In this document: positions 35,331 through 43,009 of the stretch, one piece after another
How positions within the stretch are numbered: position 1 is the stretch's first letter
How the letters are laid out: every line of letters starts with the position of its first letter
DNA from: Bacillota bacterium
GTDB taxonomy: Bacteria; Bacillota; Clostridia; Oscillospirales; CAG-382
DNA: 64,000 nt
Assembly: GCA_029550965.1 (NCBI GenBank)
Contig: JAKPGJ010000006.1
Location: forward strand, 1 to 64,000
Reading direction: 5' to 3'
Made by a program: the position numbers and the translations under genes
The notes under the pieces: model-generated
What the model saw: the letters and a program-made list of their open reading frames with translations, nothing else
What the model was told of the DNA's origin: nothing
Database searches by the model: none

Positions 35331-36365
35331 ATGAGGAGAAAACTAACTGCGTTCGTTACCGTTTTTTTCCTAATCGCTGCTGTCTGCATACCGTTGCTGT
35401 CAGTAAGCGCCGAGACGTATAATTACGTTAAAACCGGACTCGAAGCGCTGTATATCGGCAACAACAATACAGGCGATGGACAGGATAAAAACGCGACCGT
35501 TTGGAAAGACCTGTCCGGCAAGAACAGAAACATTGACCTAACACAGCTTTCTGCGGCGCAAAAAGAGAAGGTTTATTTCACGGATTACGGCCTTTACAAC
35601 GATTCGACGAAGGTATTCTTCCCCGACGAAATCAAGGATGTTATGAACGGGGATGAGTTTACTGTCGAAATCGTACTGGGCGATGTTGAGCCGAAGGGCT
35701 CTTCGTGGAATACGTTCATCAACAGCTCAAACGACAGTTTTTCGCTCTTCCGTTTGGTAAGCTCGGATCAGCTTGTCGTAAAGAGCCAGACGGACGCTAA
35801 TCACGCGAACACAAGACCCATCGTCAACAACGGTCTGGAACTCTTCAGGAATTCGACCGTAACGGTAACGTTTAAGCTCAACGGAAAGCTCACCGTTTAT
35901 GTTGACGGCGTGAAGGTCAAAGACGAAAACGCTCAGCATAAGCTGTCCTGCAACGATTTCTTCTTCGGCCATGACGACACGTACAGAAATCATGCGACCG
36001 AATACCGCGCAATCCGCTTCTACTCCAAAGAGCTGACCGCTTCGGAAGTAGCGGCAAACTATGAAGTTGACAAGGTTGTGTTTGCTGAATCGAACGGCGG
36101 TACTTCGTCGGATACTTCGTCGGCGGCTTCAAGTGCGACGTCCTCGGCGCCCGCAAGTTCGTCGTCCAGCAGCGCTGCGGCCAGCACGTCCAGCGCGGCG
36201 CAGTCTGCAAGCACTTCGTCCAGCGCGGCCGGCGCGTCCAGCAGCGCAGCCAGCTCGACCAATCCTCAGACCGGAGAAAACGACATCGTTTATGCTTTCG
36301 CGATTTTAGGCATTCTCGCGCTGACTTCCATCATGGTTGTCGTCAGAAACAAAAGAAGGGCTTAA
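35331..36365 (+). CDS. Sortase-anchored LamG-like surface protein B
   Basis: Paralogue of the preceding gene. The signal peptide (~1-24) is followed by a LamG-like domain nearly identical at its start (GLEALYIGNNNTGDGQDKN compared with the same block upstream) and by the same RAIRFYSKELTA.. ending. The Ser/Ala-rich linker (~255-310) leads to NPQTGE, a hydrophobic helix and the tail RNKRRA, a sortase sorting signal of the NPxTG type found in Clostridia. This copy should be covalently attached to the wall, unlike protein A. AAGGAGAAAG precedes the ATG. It was most likely formed by tandem duplication. Confidence 0.82.
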   Translation: MRRKLTAFVTVFFLIAAVCIPLLSVSAETYNYVKTGLEALYIGNNNTGDGQDKNATVWKDLSGKNRNIDLTQLSAAQKEKVYFTDYGLYNDSTKVFFPDEIKDVMNGDEFTVEIVLGDVEPKGSSWNTFINSSNDSFSLFRLVSSDQLVVKSQTDANHANTRPIVNNGLELFRNSTVTVTFKLNGKLTVYVDGVKVKDENAQHKLSCNDFFFGHDDTYRNHATEYRAIRFYSKELTASEVAANYEVDKVVFAESNGGTSSDTSSAASSATSSAPASSSSSSAAASTSSAAQSASTSSSAAGASSSAASSTNPQTGENDIVYAFAILGILALTSIMVVVRNKRRA

Positions 36366-36388
36366 TTCGTTATAAATATTTTCTATAA

Positions 36389-36424
36389 AAAACAAAAGAG
36401 CCTTTTGAAGGCTCTTTTGTTTTG
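36389..36424. terminator. Shared terminator between LamG and HAD genes
   Basis: A 16-base-pair stem AAAACAAAAGAGCCTT / AAGGCTCTTTTGTTTT with a three-base loop; T-rich in both directions between convergent genes. Confidence 0.85.
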
Positions 36425-36431
36425 CTTTATG

Positions 36432-37088
36432 TTAGTCGCCAAAAATGATTTTCTCGATATCCGAAACCTGCTCGGCGATATAGGTTGCGCCCGCTTCCTG
36501 CAGCTCTTTTAAATCGCCGTAGCCGTACAGCACGCCGATCGAATCAATGCCGCAGCGTTTGGCGCCGATGATGTCGTACTTTCGGTCGCCGACCATAACG
36601 GCCTGCGATTTGTCGGCGACGTTCGCTCCGGCGAGCGCTTTTCTTATAATATCCTCTTTCTCGCACTGCTTTTGCGCCATGTCGCCGGCGGAAACATAGG
36701 CAAAATACTTGCCGATATCAAAATGCTCTAAAATCCGTTTCGCGAACGGTTCGGGTTTTGAGGTGGCAAGAATGCAGTCGCAACCCTTTTTGCAGAGCGT
36801 GTCAAGCAGTTCCGGGATGCCTTCATAAACGCTGTTCTCAAAGATTCCGGTCACGGTGTAGCGCTCGCGGTATTTCTCAAGCGCGATCGCCGCTTCCTGC
36901 TCGCTAAAGCCGTACATATCGCAAAAGGACTGACCCAGAGGCGGACCGATCATAAGCCTGAGCTTATCCTCGTTCTCCTCCTCGATGCCGAAATAACGAA
37001 GCGCGTGTTTCAGGCAGGCGAAGATGCCGGGCTCGGACGCCGTCAAGGTTCCGTCAAGGTCGAAAAGAATTTTCTTGTAGCTGCTCAT
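36432..37088 (-). CDS. HAD-family phosphatase (phosphoglycolate phosphatase-like)
   Basis: A haloacid-dehalogenase-type phosphatase of 218 aa. Motif I is ILFDLDGTLTAS, motif II LATSKPE, the lysine lies in the middle region, and motif IV is MVGDRKYDIIGAK. The helical cap between residues ~20 and ~80 fits the Gph/PpaX subgroup. The substrate is unknown (phosphoglycolate, pyrophosphate or nucleotide). It is monocistronic and divergent from the riboswitch-controlled Pel-type operon. Confidence 0.9.
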   Translation of the reverse strand: MSSYKKILFDLDGTLTASEPGIFACLKHALRYFGIEEENEDKLRLMIGPPLGQSFCDMYGFSEQEAAIALEKYRERYTVTGIFENSVYEGIPELLDTLCKKGCDCILATSKPEPFAKRILEHFDIGKYFAYVSAGDMAQKQCEKEDIIRKALAGANVADKSQAVMVGDRKYDIIGAKRCGIDSIGVLYGYGDLKELQEAGATYIAEQVSDIEKIIFGD

Positions 37089-37210
37089 TCATTTTCTCCA
37101 TATTATAATTTTAAACAGGTTTGAATAATTCATCATACAGTAAATTCGTGAATGTTTTGTGAACCGTTCATAAAAAAATGTTTCGTCTACATAAAGACAT
37201 AAAATCGCTC

Positions 37211-37239
37211 TTGACAATCATTATTATTTGTTTTATAAT
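37211..37239 (+). promoter_or_regulatory. Promoter of the Pel-type operon
   Basis: Exact consensus TTGACA and TATAAT with a 17-base spacer. Transcription should start near 37246, about 30 bases before the c-di-GMP aptamer. A perfect promoter with a downstream attenuator suggests that initiation is strong and control is at termination. Confidence 0.9.
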
Positions 37240-37274
37240 CTATAAACACAAAGGTATATATTTCTTAAAACTGA

Positions 37275-37356
37275 ATAGATGGGCAAACCTGCTGTGAAGC
37301 AGGGACGCAAAGCTAAGAGTCATGTTGTAAAAGCACATGATTGTCTGGTTGCATAT
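37275..37356 (+). promoter_or_regulatory. Cyclic di-GMP-I (GEMM) riboswitch
   Basis: The conserved core is complete: GGGCAAACC, a CCTGCT/AGCAGG hairpin capped by the GNRA loop GTGA, then GGGACGCAAAGCTAAGAG. A second hairpin (AGTCATGT / ACATGATT) follows, closing with TCTGGTTGC. The GNRA loop and the CTAAG element are the tetraloop and receptor that dock in this class. It lies between a consensus promoter and a terminator in the leader of the Pel-type operon, so c-di-GMP should control read-through. The bases GGTTGC at the aptamer's 3' edge are shared with the terminator stem, which favours an ON switch. Confidence 0.94.
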
Positions 37357-37386
37357 TTCGTTTTGAAAATATGCAGCCTTTTTTTA
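37347..37386 (+). terminator. Riboswitch-controlled intrinsic terminator
   Basis: Stem TGCATATTT / AAATATGCA, extendable by GGT/GCC, followed by a run of T (TTTTTTT). Its 5' arm uses the last bases of the c-di-GMP aptamer, so the two structures compete. It lies 60 bases before the first gene of the operon. Confidence 0.87.
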
Positions 37387-37446
37387 TTATACAAATACAT
37401 ATCAACTTATAGAACAATTTAAAAAATAGGAAGAAGGGGGAAAGCT

Positions 37447-38085
37447 GTGAAAAGATCGCTGTTTGGCTACAACATCAAGGAAACAGACAATTTGTTTAAT
37501 TCCATGCAGAATCACATTGATGTTCTGACCGGGAAAATCACCAACCTCAACGCCGAGCTTGCCGCAAAAAGCAACGCCGCGGCAATCAGCGCGGAAGCGG
37601 AACGTAAAATTGCCGAGCTTCAAGAGAAAATAAATCTATTGGAGAAGGAAAACAATGCGCTGAAAAAGGATTTGAGCGCCGCCAGATCAAAAATCGAACA
37701 TCAGGCGGAGTTCGGAACAGCTTCGAAAAAGACGACCGAAGAGCAGGCGGCCGAAAACAATAAAAAAATCGAGAACATCGGCAAGATTTATCTTACCGCG
37801 TATGAAGACGCTGAAAGAATAAGAAATAACGCCGTTGAGGAAGCGAACGAATATCTCAGGAAGTTTGAAGAAGTGAAAAAGGAACTAAAGCAAAAAATGA
37901 CTGCCGTACTCGAAGAGATTCGAAAGCAGCAGAGCATGATGGAAGACACGCTGAACGAGACGGTGCAGATCATTGTAAAAGCCTTGGGAGAGTTTAGCGT
38001 TCAGAGCGACCGGATGCTGGATGCAATTGAAAAACTTGAGAGCAACGTCGCGGCAAGCGCAAATATGGCAGGGATTGAAAAGTAG
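37447..38085 (+). CDS. DivIVA-like coiled-coil protein, first gene of Pel-type operon
   Basis: A 212-residue, highly charged protein. The N-terminus (SLFGYNIKETDNLFNSM) resembles the short DivIVA/GpsB-type head. Long coiled-coil segments follow (~25-80, ~90-200: AERIRNNAVEEANEYLRKFEEV). No membrane segment or signal peptide. DivIVA-like proteins mark poles or septa, so a role in placing or organising the synthase is possible, but nothing direct shows this. It is the first gene after the c-di-GMP riboswitch, begins with GTG after a strong AGAAGGGGGAAAG, and is 34 bases from the HD-GYP gene. The fold assignment is moderate; the function is unknown. Confidence 0.72.
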   Translation: MKRSLFGYNIKETDNLFNSMQNHIDVLTGKITNLNAELAAKSNAAAISAEAERKIAELQEKINLLEKENNALKKDLSAARSKIEHQAEFGTASKKTTEEQAAENNKKIENIGKIYLTAYEDAERIRNNAVEEANEYLRKFEEVKKELKQKMTAVLEEIRKQQSMMEDTLNETVQIIVKALGEFSVQSDRMLDAIEKLESNVAASANMAGIEK

Positions 38086-38119
38086 AACAACAACAATTTA
38101 ATCGAAAGGTCGTTCTCTG

Positions 38120-39883
38120 ATGAAAACAGGTGCAGGCCGTCCCAACCATCGAAATACAACATCGGTTATTGTTTGCTTTATGCTTGCTGTTTGCCTGGCG
38201 TTGGTTCTGTCAGGAATAGAGATACTCGCCTTGAAAAAGAACCGGGGCGAAATCCCGATTGAGAATTGGCAGTATGCCTGGGTGAAAAAGCCGGACGAGT
38301 ATATCTATGCCGAGAATAACTGGAAGCAAACGACAACCGGCAAAATAGAAAACGAAAACCGCAGCCGTTATCTGCACCTCCGCACCGAAATCGAGAGCGG
38401 CGAATCGACGAACATCTTGATAATCCGAAGCGGAAACAACCTGATGAACATAGACGTGGACGGCAAGCGCGTGCATGAGCAGCTCGGAGCCGACGAACTA
38501 TATTCGGGAACCTCCAAAATCGAGGTTATGCTCGAACCTTCGGACAAGGCGCATAAAATTGATATTTACCTCTATGCGCCGTCCGTACTGCGGTTTTCCG
38601 CCTTTCTAAAAAACACCGCCGCCGTTCAGCCGCGGGATATCGCGGGGATACTGCTGGGCGCAATTCTGTTCGGCATGTCGGTTGCGCTCCTGTTTGGAAG
38701 GAAGAACGGCAAACAAAAGAAAGCCGTCACGGCGGCGGGCGTGACCTGTCTGAGTTTGGGACTTTGCGCGGTCCTTGGTCAATCCGGCATATATATCGGG
38801 CAGTTTTCGGCGCCCGTTTTTTACAAAATATTGATATTGCTTTTTATGTTCGCGTCGATCGGCGTGCAGTATCTGGCTTTCGTGATGCTTGAAGCGCATC
38901 CAAAAATGAACTGGGTATTGAAGGTCAGCGCGTTTTTGCCGGTTTGCTTTATTGTGGCGCCGAACACTTCGTTTGCGCAGCTCATCCTTTGCATGTACAC
39001 AATCTGGTGCGCCGCCTGCGTTTTTATCTTGCTGGCCGTTATGTTTGCCGGCGGCGTGCCGTCTGGAACGGAAAAAAGAGCGGCAGTTGTATGTTTTTTG
39101 ACGGCCGCCGCGCTTCAAAGCCTATACTGGTTTTCCTATTTCATTCCATTTGACATAACGTTTATGCTGTCCGCCCTTATTGCAGCCGGGGGCGGCATCG
39201 TGGCTGCGGCGGCCGTTTGGTCCAGACAGACGATTATAGCGGACGAAAAAGAAGCCGATGTCAAAGCGGATTTGATTAAAAGAATACAGAAATACCTGTT
39301 TGAAAAAGCAGACACCAATAAAGGCCATCTCGAAAACGTTTCAAACTATGTCCGAGTCATATGCCGGCAAATGAAAATGCCGGAAAGCACGGTCGAAATG
39401 GTTGCCGACGCGGCATATCTGCACGACATTGGGAAGGTCGCTTTGCCTAAAGCGATTCTGAAAAAGGAAGAAGGCGTGGATAATAACGAGTACGAGCAGC
39501 TGCGCAGTCACGTTCTTTTCGGATACAATATTTTGATCGACCCGAGCGACCACTTTTTGCAGACGGCGGCGAATATCGCGATGTATCACCACGAAAGGTA
39601 TGACGGAAGCGGGTATTTGGGCAGAAAGGGCAACGAGATTGACCTGTTCTCCCGTATCACCTCGATTGCGGACACCTTTGACGCGCTGACCTCCGATCGC
39701 TCCTATAAAAAAGCGTGGAGTTTTGACGAGGCGTACGAATACATCAACCTGCATGCGGACGATTATTTTGATCCCGATCTTGTAAGGGTATTTAACGCCT
39801 GCCGTAAGGAGATTTTGGAAATTTATCAAAAAAGCCGGACGCAATCAATCAAAAATCCGGGCGTTGGCGAAGGATTACAATAA
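38120..39883 (+). CDS. Membrane HD-GYP domain protein
   Basis: A predicted c-di-GMP phosphodiesterase or sensor. One N-terminal helix (~15-37), an extracellular domain (~38-150) and about seven helices (~170-365) make a 7TM-DISM-like receiver. The cytoplasmic HD-GYP domain follows (~385-565). The catalytic landmarks are YLHDIGKVALP, HVLFGYNIL and MYHHERYDGSGYL; the third residue of GYP is Leu, while all visible metal-binding His/Asp positions are kept. It lies in a transcript controlled by a c-di-GMP riboswitch, so it could degrade the signal that turns it on. The sensor ligand is unknown. Confidence 0.88.
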   Translation: MKTGAGRPNHRNTTSVIVCFMLAVCLALVLSGIEILALKKNRGEIPIENWQYAWVKKPDEYIYAENNWKQTTTGKIENENRSRYLHLRTEIESGESTNILIIRSGNNLMNIDVDGKRVHEQLGADELYSGTSKIEVMLEPSDKAHKIDIYLYAPSVLRFSAFLKNTAAVQPRDIAGILLGAILFGMSVALLFGRKNGKQKKAVTAAGVTCLSLGLCAVLGQSGIYIGQFSAPVFYKILILLFMFASIGVQYLAFVMLEAHPKMNWVLKVSAFLPVCFIVAPNTSFAQLILCMYTIWCAACVFILLAVMFAGGVPSGTEKRAAVVCFLTAAALQSLYWFSYFIPFDITFMLSALIAAGGGIVAAAAVWSRQTIIADEKEADVKADLIKRIQKYLFEKADTNKGHLENVSNYVRVICRQMKMPESTVEMVADAAYLHDIGKVALPKAILKKEEGVDNNEYEQLRSHVLFGYNILIDPSDHFLQTAANIAMYHHERYDGSGYLGRKGNEIDLFSRITSIADTFDALTSDRSYKKAWSFDEAYEYINLHADDYFDPDLVRVFNACRKEILEIYQKSRTQSIKNPGVGEGLQ

Positions 39884-39930
39884 GAACGGGATATACGCAT
39901 ATCATTGTTTTTCTGAGGGGAGAAAATAGA

Positions 39931-42075
39931 TTGGAAATTTTACTGACCGGCATGCTTTCCTTTATCTCCGCCGGCTTCTGCAACAGACTTTGCAGCCGGC
40001 ATAAAGTCGTGCTGGCTTCCGACGATATCGATAAAAAAAATATAGGAAAAAAGGCCATACCGTTCGTCGTTCAGCAGAATGACGAAAAGCTGGCTAAAAT
40101 TTTCCATTCCTATAACTTTTCTACCGTTTTGTTCTTCTCGCCTTCCGCTGCCGGAATCCGGGAAAACCGGGGAGAACTGAGCAGGCTCGAAACCATCCTG
40201 CGTTTTTGCGCGGAGCATGAAGTAAAAAACGTTATCTACATATCTTCCGCTTCTCTTTATTCAAGAGAATCGAACTTCGATGAAAACGCCAAGCCCGAAC
40301 CCTGCGACAGCGTCGGCGTCGAGCTGGAGGCCTGCGAGCGCCTTTGCGAATTCTACCGGAAGAACGAAGGGCTGTCTATCCTCATCCTGCGCGTTCCGTA
40401 TCTTTACGGTTACGGCGAGAACGCTTCGGCGGTCGCAAACATGATTAAGCAGGCAATCGAACGCTCCGCGGTTCGGTTTGCGGGCAGCAGGGACCAGATC
40501 TGCGAGTTTCTCTCCGAAGAGGATTTCAGCGATCTGATTCTGAGAATCATCGACGACTGGCCGACGGAAAACGTCCTGAATGTGCCGGGCGGGTGCTCGT
40601 ACTCGTTTTCCGGTCTCGGCGTTGAGTTCATAAAACTGATGCCGACACTCAAAATCTCCTATTCGGGCAGAAGCGACACGGTGCCGGTTCCGGTCAATAC
40701 GGACCTTGTGCGCAGAGAGTACGACTGGATTCCGGTTGTCAATATCGCAGACGAACTTCCGCGGCTGATCCGGGAATACAGCAACCGGTTTCATCCCGAA
40801 AAGAGCGGCTTAAAACACCGCTTCGGGAAGTTTATCGCCAAAAACAGGCTGATTGTGATTCTTGCCGAAATTATTTTCGGCTATCTCATCACCGAAATGC
40901 TGAACAGTATGTCCCATACGATGGTTCAGTTCCAGTATATTGATTTTCGGCTTTTGTACGTTGTGCTGATCTCGACGATGCATGGGATTGTTCCGGGGAT
41001 GGCGGCGGCCGCACTGGTCTGCGTCTCGCTGATCATCGGCTTTTCGCAGCTGAACATCGACTGGGAGAGGCTGCTTTACAATCCCGAAAACTGGGTACCC
41101 TTCGCGTGCTATCTCATCGTCGCTTCCATTGCCGGCTACACGAAGGAAAGATATTCAAACGAGCTGAAATACTTAAAAACCGAGAACAGCGCGCTGGACG
41201 AACGCTATAAGTTCCTATACGAACTTTACCGGGAAGCGCTGAAAAACAAGGGCGAGTATAAAGCGCAGATTCTTTCGTACAGCGGCAGCTTCGGACGCAT
41301 TTACGAGGTCGCGCGCAGACTGAACAGCCTGCTGCCGGAGGTTATTTTCAAGGAATCGCTTGCATCGCTCGAAGATTTGCTGATGAACCAGACCATTTGC
41401 ATTTACACGATTTCGACGGACGCGAACTACGCCCGCCTTGCGGTATGTTCGCAGAAGCTGAATCAGAAAGTGCCGAAATCGTTAAAACTTGACGATTATG
41501 CCGAGATAATCGAGACGCTGCGCGATGGCGAGGTCTGGTGCAACAAAGACCAGAATCCTGATTATCCCGACTACTGCGCCGGAATATTCCGCAAGGACAA
41601 GCCGGTTGTGCTGATTATGATTCAAAAAGTCAAGTTCGAGCAGATGGCGATGTATTATCAGAACCTGATACGGATTTTGTGCGGTCTGATTCAGGTGGCG
41701 CTGATTCGAGCGTATGAGTACAACGAGAAATGGGAGAGCGAGCGGTATCTGCCCGGAACCAATATTATCGATAAAGCGCACTTCCGGCTTCTGCTTGACG
41801 CAAAAAATGAAATGGCTGAAAAGGAAATCGCGGAGTTTACGCTGATCCGCATTCTCTGCAGGCCGGAAGAGCGGGCAAGCGTCAGCGAAATACTGCTGAA
41901 CACGCTCCGAAGCACCGATTATATCGGAATCGGCGAAGACGACGAGCTGTACGCTTTGCTTTCTCAGGCGGGTCGCATGAATATTGACATTATCGCGCAC
42001 CGTCTGCGCGAAGCCGGCATCGAATTTGAAGTCACGGATCAACTGCCTGCCGGCGCGGAAACCGCTGCTGTTTAA
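39931..42075 (+). CDS. pelD: PelD-type c-di-GMP receptor with N-terminal SDR-like domain
   Basis: Three parts are seen. First, an SDR/epimerase-like domain (~1-290) whose dinucleotide motif (TGMLSFIS instead of GxxGxxG) and Tyr-x3-Lys (SVGVELEAC) are lost, so it is probably not an enzyme. Second, about four helices (~308-410). Third, a cytoplasmic GAF-like region and a degenerate GGDEF domain. Four residues before the remnant GEDDEL lies R660-S-T-D663, the RxxD c-di-GMP inhibitory site by which Pseudomonas PelD senses the dinucleotide. It should activate polymer synthesis post-translationally. TTG start with GAGGGGAG eight bases upstream. Order D-E-A-F-G follows. The SDR-PelD fusion is what separates it from the Gram-negative form. 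Confidence 0.85.
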   Translation: MEILLTGMLSFISAGFCNRLCSRHKVVLASDDIDKKNIGKKAIPFVVQQNDEKLAKIFHSYNFSTVLFFSPSAAGIRENRGELSRLETILRFCAEHEVKNVIYISSASLYSRESNFDENAKPEPCDSVGVELEACERLCEFYRKNEGLSILILRVPYLYGYGENASAVANMIKQAIERSAVRFAGSRDQICEFLSEEDFSDLILRIIDDWPTENVLNVPGGCSYSFSGLGVEFIKLMPTLKISYSGRSDTVPVPVNTDLVRREYDWIPVVNIADELPRLIREYSNRFHPEKSGLKHRFGKFIAKNRLIVILAEIIFGYLITEMLNSMSHTMVQFQYIDFRLLYVVLISTMHGIVPGMAAAALVCVSLIIGFSQLNIDWERLLYNPENWVPFACYLIVASIAGYTKERYSNELKYLKTENSALDERYKFLYELYREALKNKGEYKAQILSYSGSFGRIYEVARRLNSLLPEVIFKESLASLEDLLMNQTICIYTISTDANYARLAVCSQKLNQKVPKSLKLDDYAEIIETLRDGEVWCNKDQNPDYPDYCAGIFRKDKPVVLIMIQKVKFEQMAMYYQNLIRILCGLIQVALIRAYEYNEKWESERYLPGTNIIDKAHFRLLLDAKNEMAEKEIAEFTLIRILCRPEERASVSEILLNTLRSTDYIGIGEDDELYALLSQAGRMNIDIIAHRLREAGIEFEVTDQLPAGAETAAV

Positions 42076-42096
42076 AAGAAAAAGGAAAGCATACAA

Positions 42097-42987
42097 ATGT
42101 GGTTTTTTTTGATATTTCTGATCGTACATATTTTAATCTGTATATTTCTGTTCGCCGCAGTCAAAACCGGCAACATCGCGGCGCCGCCGCAAATGCTGCC
42201 GATCGCGGTATTCGTCCCGGTCTGGGGCGTCGCTACGGTGCTGGTCTGCAGCAGGATGACGAAAAAAGGACTTGCTGCGACAAGAAACGCCGAGCTGGAC
42301 GACCTTATTCTGCACGCGGACGACTGGCGCAAGACCACCTTTATGGAGGAGAGAAGCGCGAAGAGCGTCGTGCCGCTCGAAGAGGCGATCCGAATTAACG
42401 ACGCGAAAATCAGACGCCAGCTGATGCTGGACATCATGCGCGAGGATCCGGCGGAGTATATCCGGCTGCTGCAGGAAGCGCGTTTGAACGACGATATCGA
42501 GGTCACCCATTATGCTTCTACCGCTATGATGGAGGTTCAGCGCAAGTTCGAAGTCGACATTCAGAAACAGGAAAAAGCGCTTCAGGCGAACCCAGACAGC
42601 AAAGAGGTTCTGGACGAATACCTTCAGCTATTGAAAAAATACATCGACAGCGGAATGCTCAAAGAAAACATGCTGGTCATACAGCGTATCCGATACGACA
42701 ACCTGCTAAAAAAGAAAATGACCGAGTATCCGAAAGAAAAACAGACGTATTTCGAAGCCGCGGACAATTACATAGAACTGGGATACTTCGGCGAGGCCGA
42801 GAAAATGGTCAATTATCTTGTCCGCAGATGGCCGCAGGACGAGAAAACCTGGATTTTGAAGCTAAAACTGTATTTTGAAAAACACGACAAGGCAAACTTT
42901 GAAGCTACGGTTTTAGAAATCAAAAAGAGAAAAGTGTATTTAAGCTCCCAGTACAAAGCCCTGCTTTCCTTCTGGGAAGCTCCCTAA
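42097..42987 (+). CDS. pelE: PelE-like membrane/TPR protein
   Basis: 296 aa with two N-terminal membrane helices (~1-21, ~30-52) and a long helical domain of TPR-like repeats. A cytoplasmic stretch (VVPLEEAIRINDAKIRRQLMLDIMREDP) is followed by EYIRLLQEARLNDDIEVTHYASTAMME and tandem helical hairpins near the end (YIELGYFGEAEKMVNYLVRRW). PelE is the inner-membrane scaffold that holds PelD, PelF and PelG together. The sequence match to Gram-negative PelE is weak; the call rests on topology, length and position between PelD- and PelA-like genes, 21 and 22 bases away. Confidence 0.78.
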   Translation: MWFFLIFLIVHILICIFLFAAVKTGNIAAPPQMLPIAVFVPVWGVATVLVCSRMTKKGLAATRNAELDDLILHADDWRKTTFMEERSAKSVVPLEEAIRINDAKIRRQLMLDIMREDPAEYIRLLQEARLNDDIEVTHYASTAMMEVQRKFEVDIQKQEKALQANPDSKEVLDEYLQLLKKYIDSGMLKENMLVIQRIRYDNLLKKKMTEYPKEKQTYFEAADNYIELGYFGEAEKMVNYLVRRWPQDEKTWILKLKLYFEKHDKANFEATVLEIKKRKVYLSSQYKALLSFWEAP

Positions 42988-43009
42988 AAACAAAAGAAAG
43001 GATAGTATA

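Noticed and set aside
34189-36365. Pel-associated role for the LamG-like pair
   Set aside because: They lie 0.9 kb before the riboswitch, but a convergent HAD gene and a terminator separate them, and they have their own promoter.
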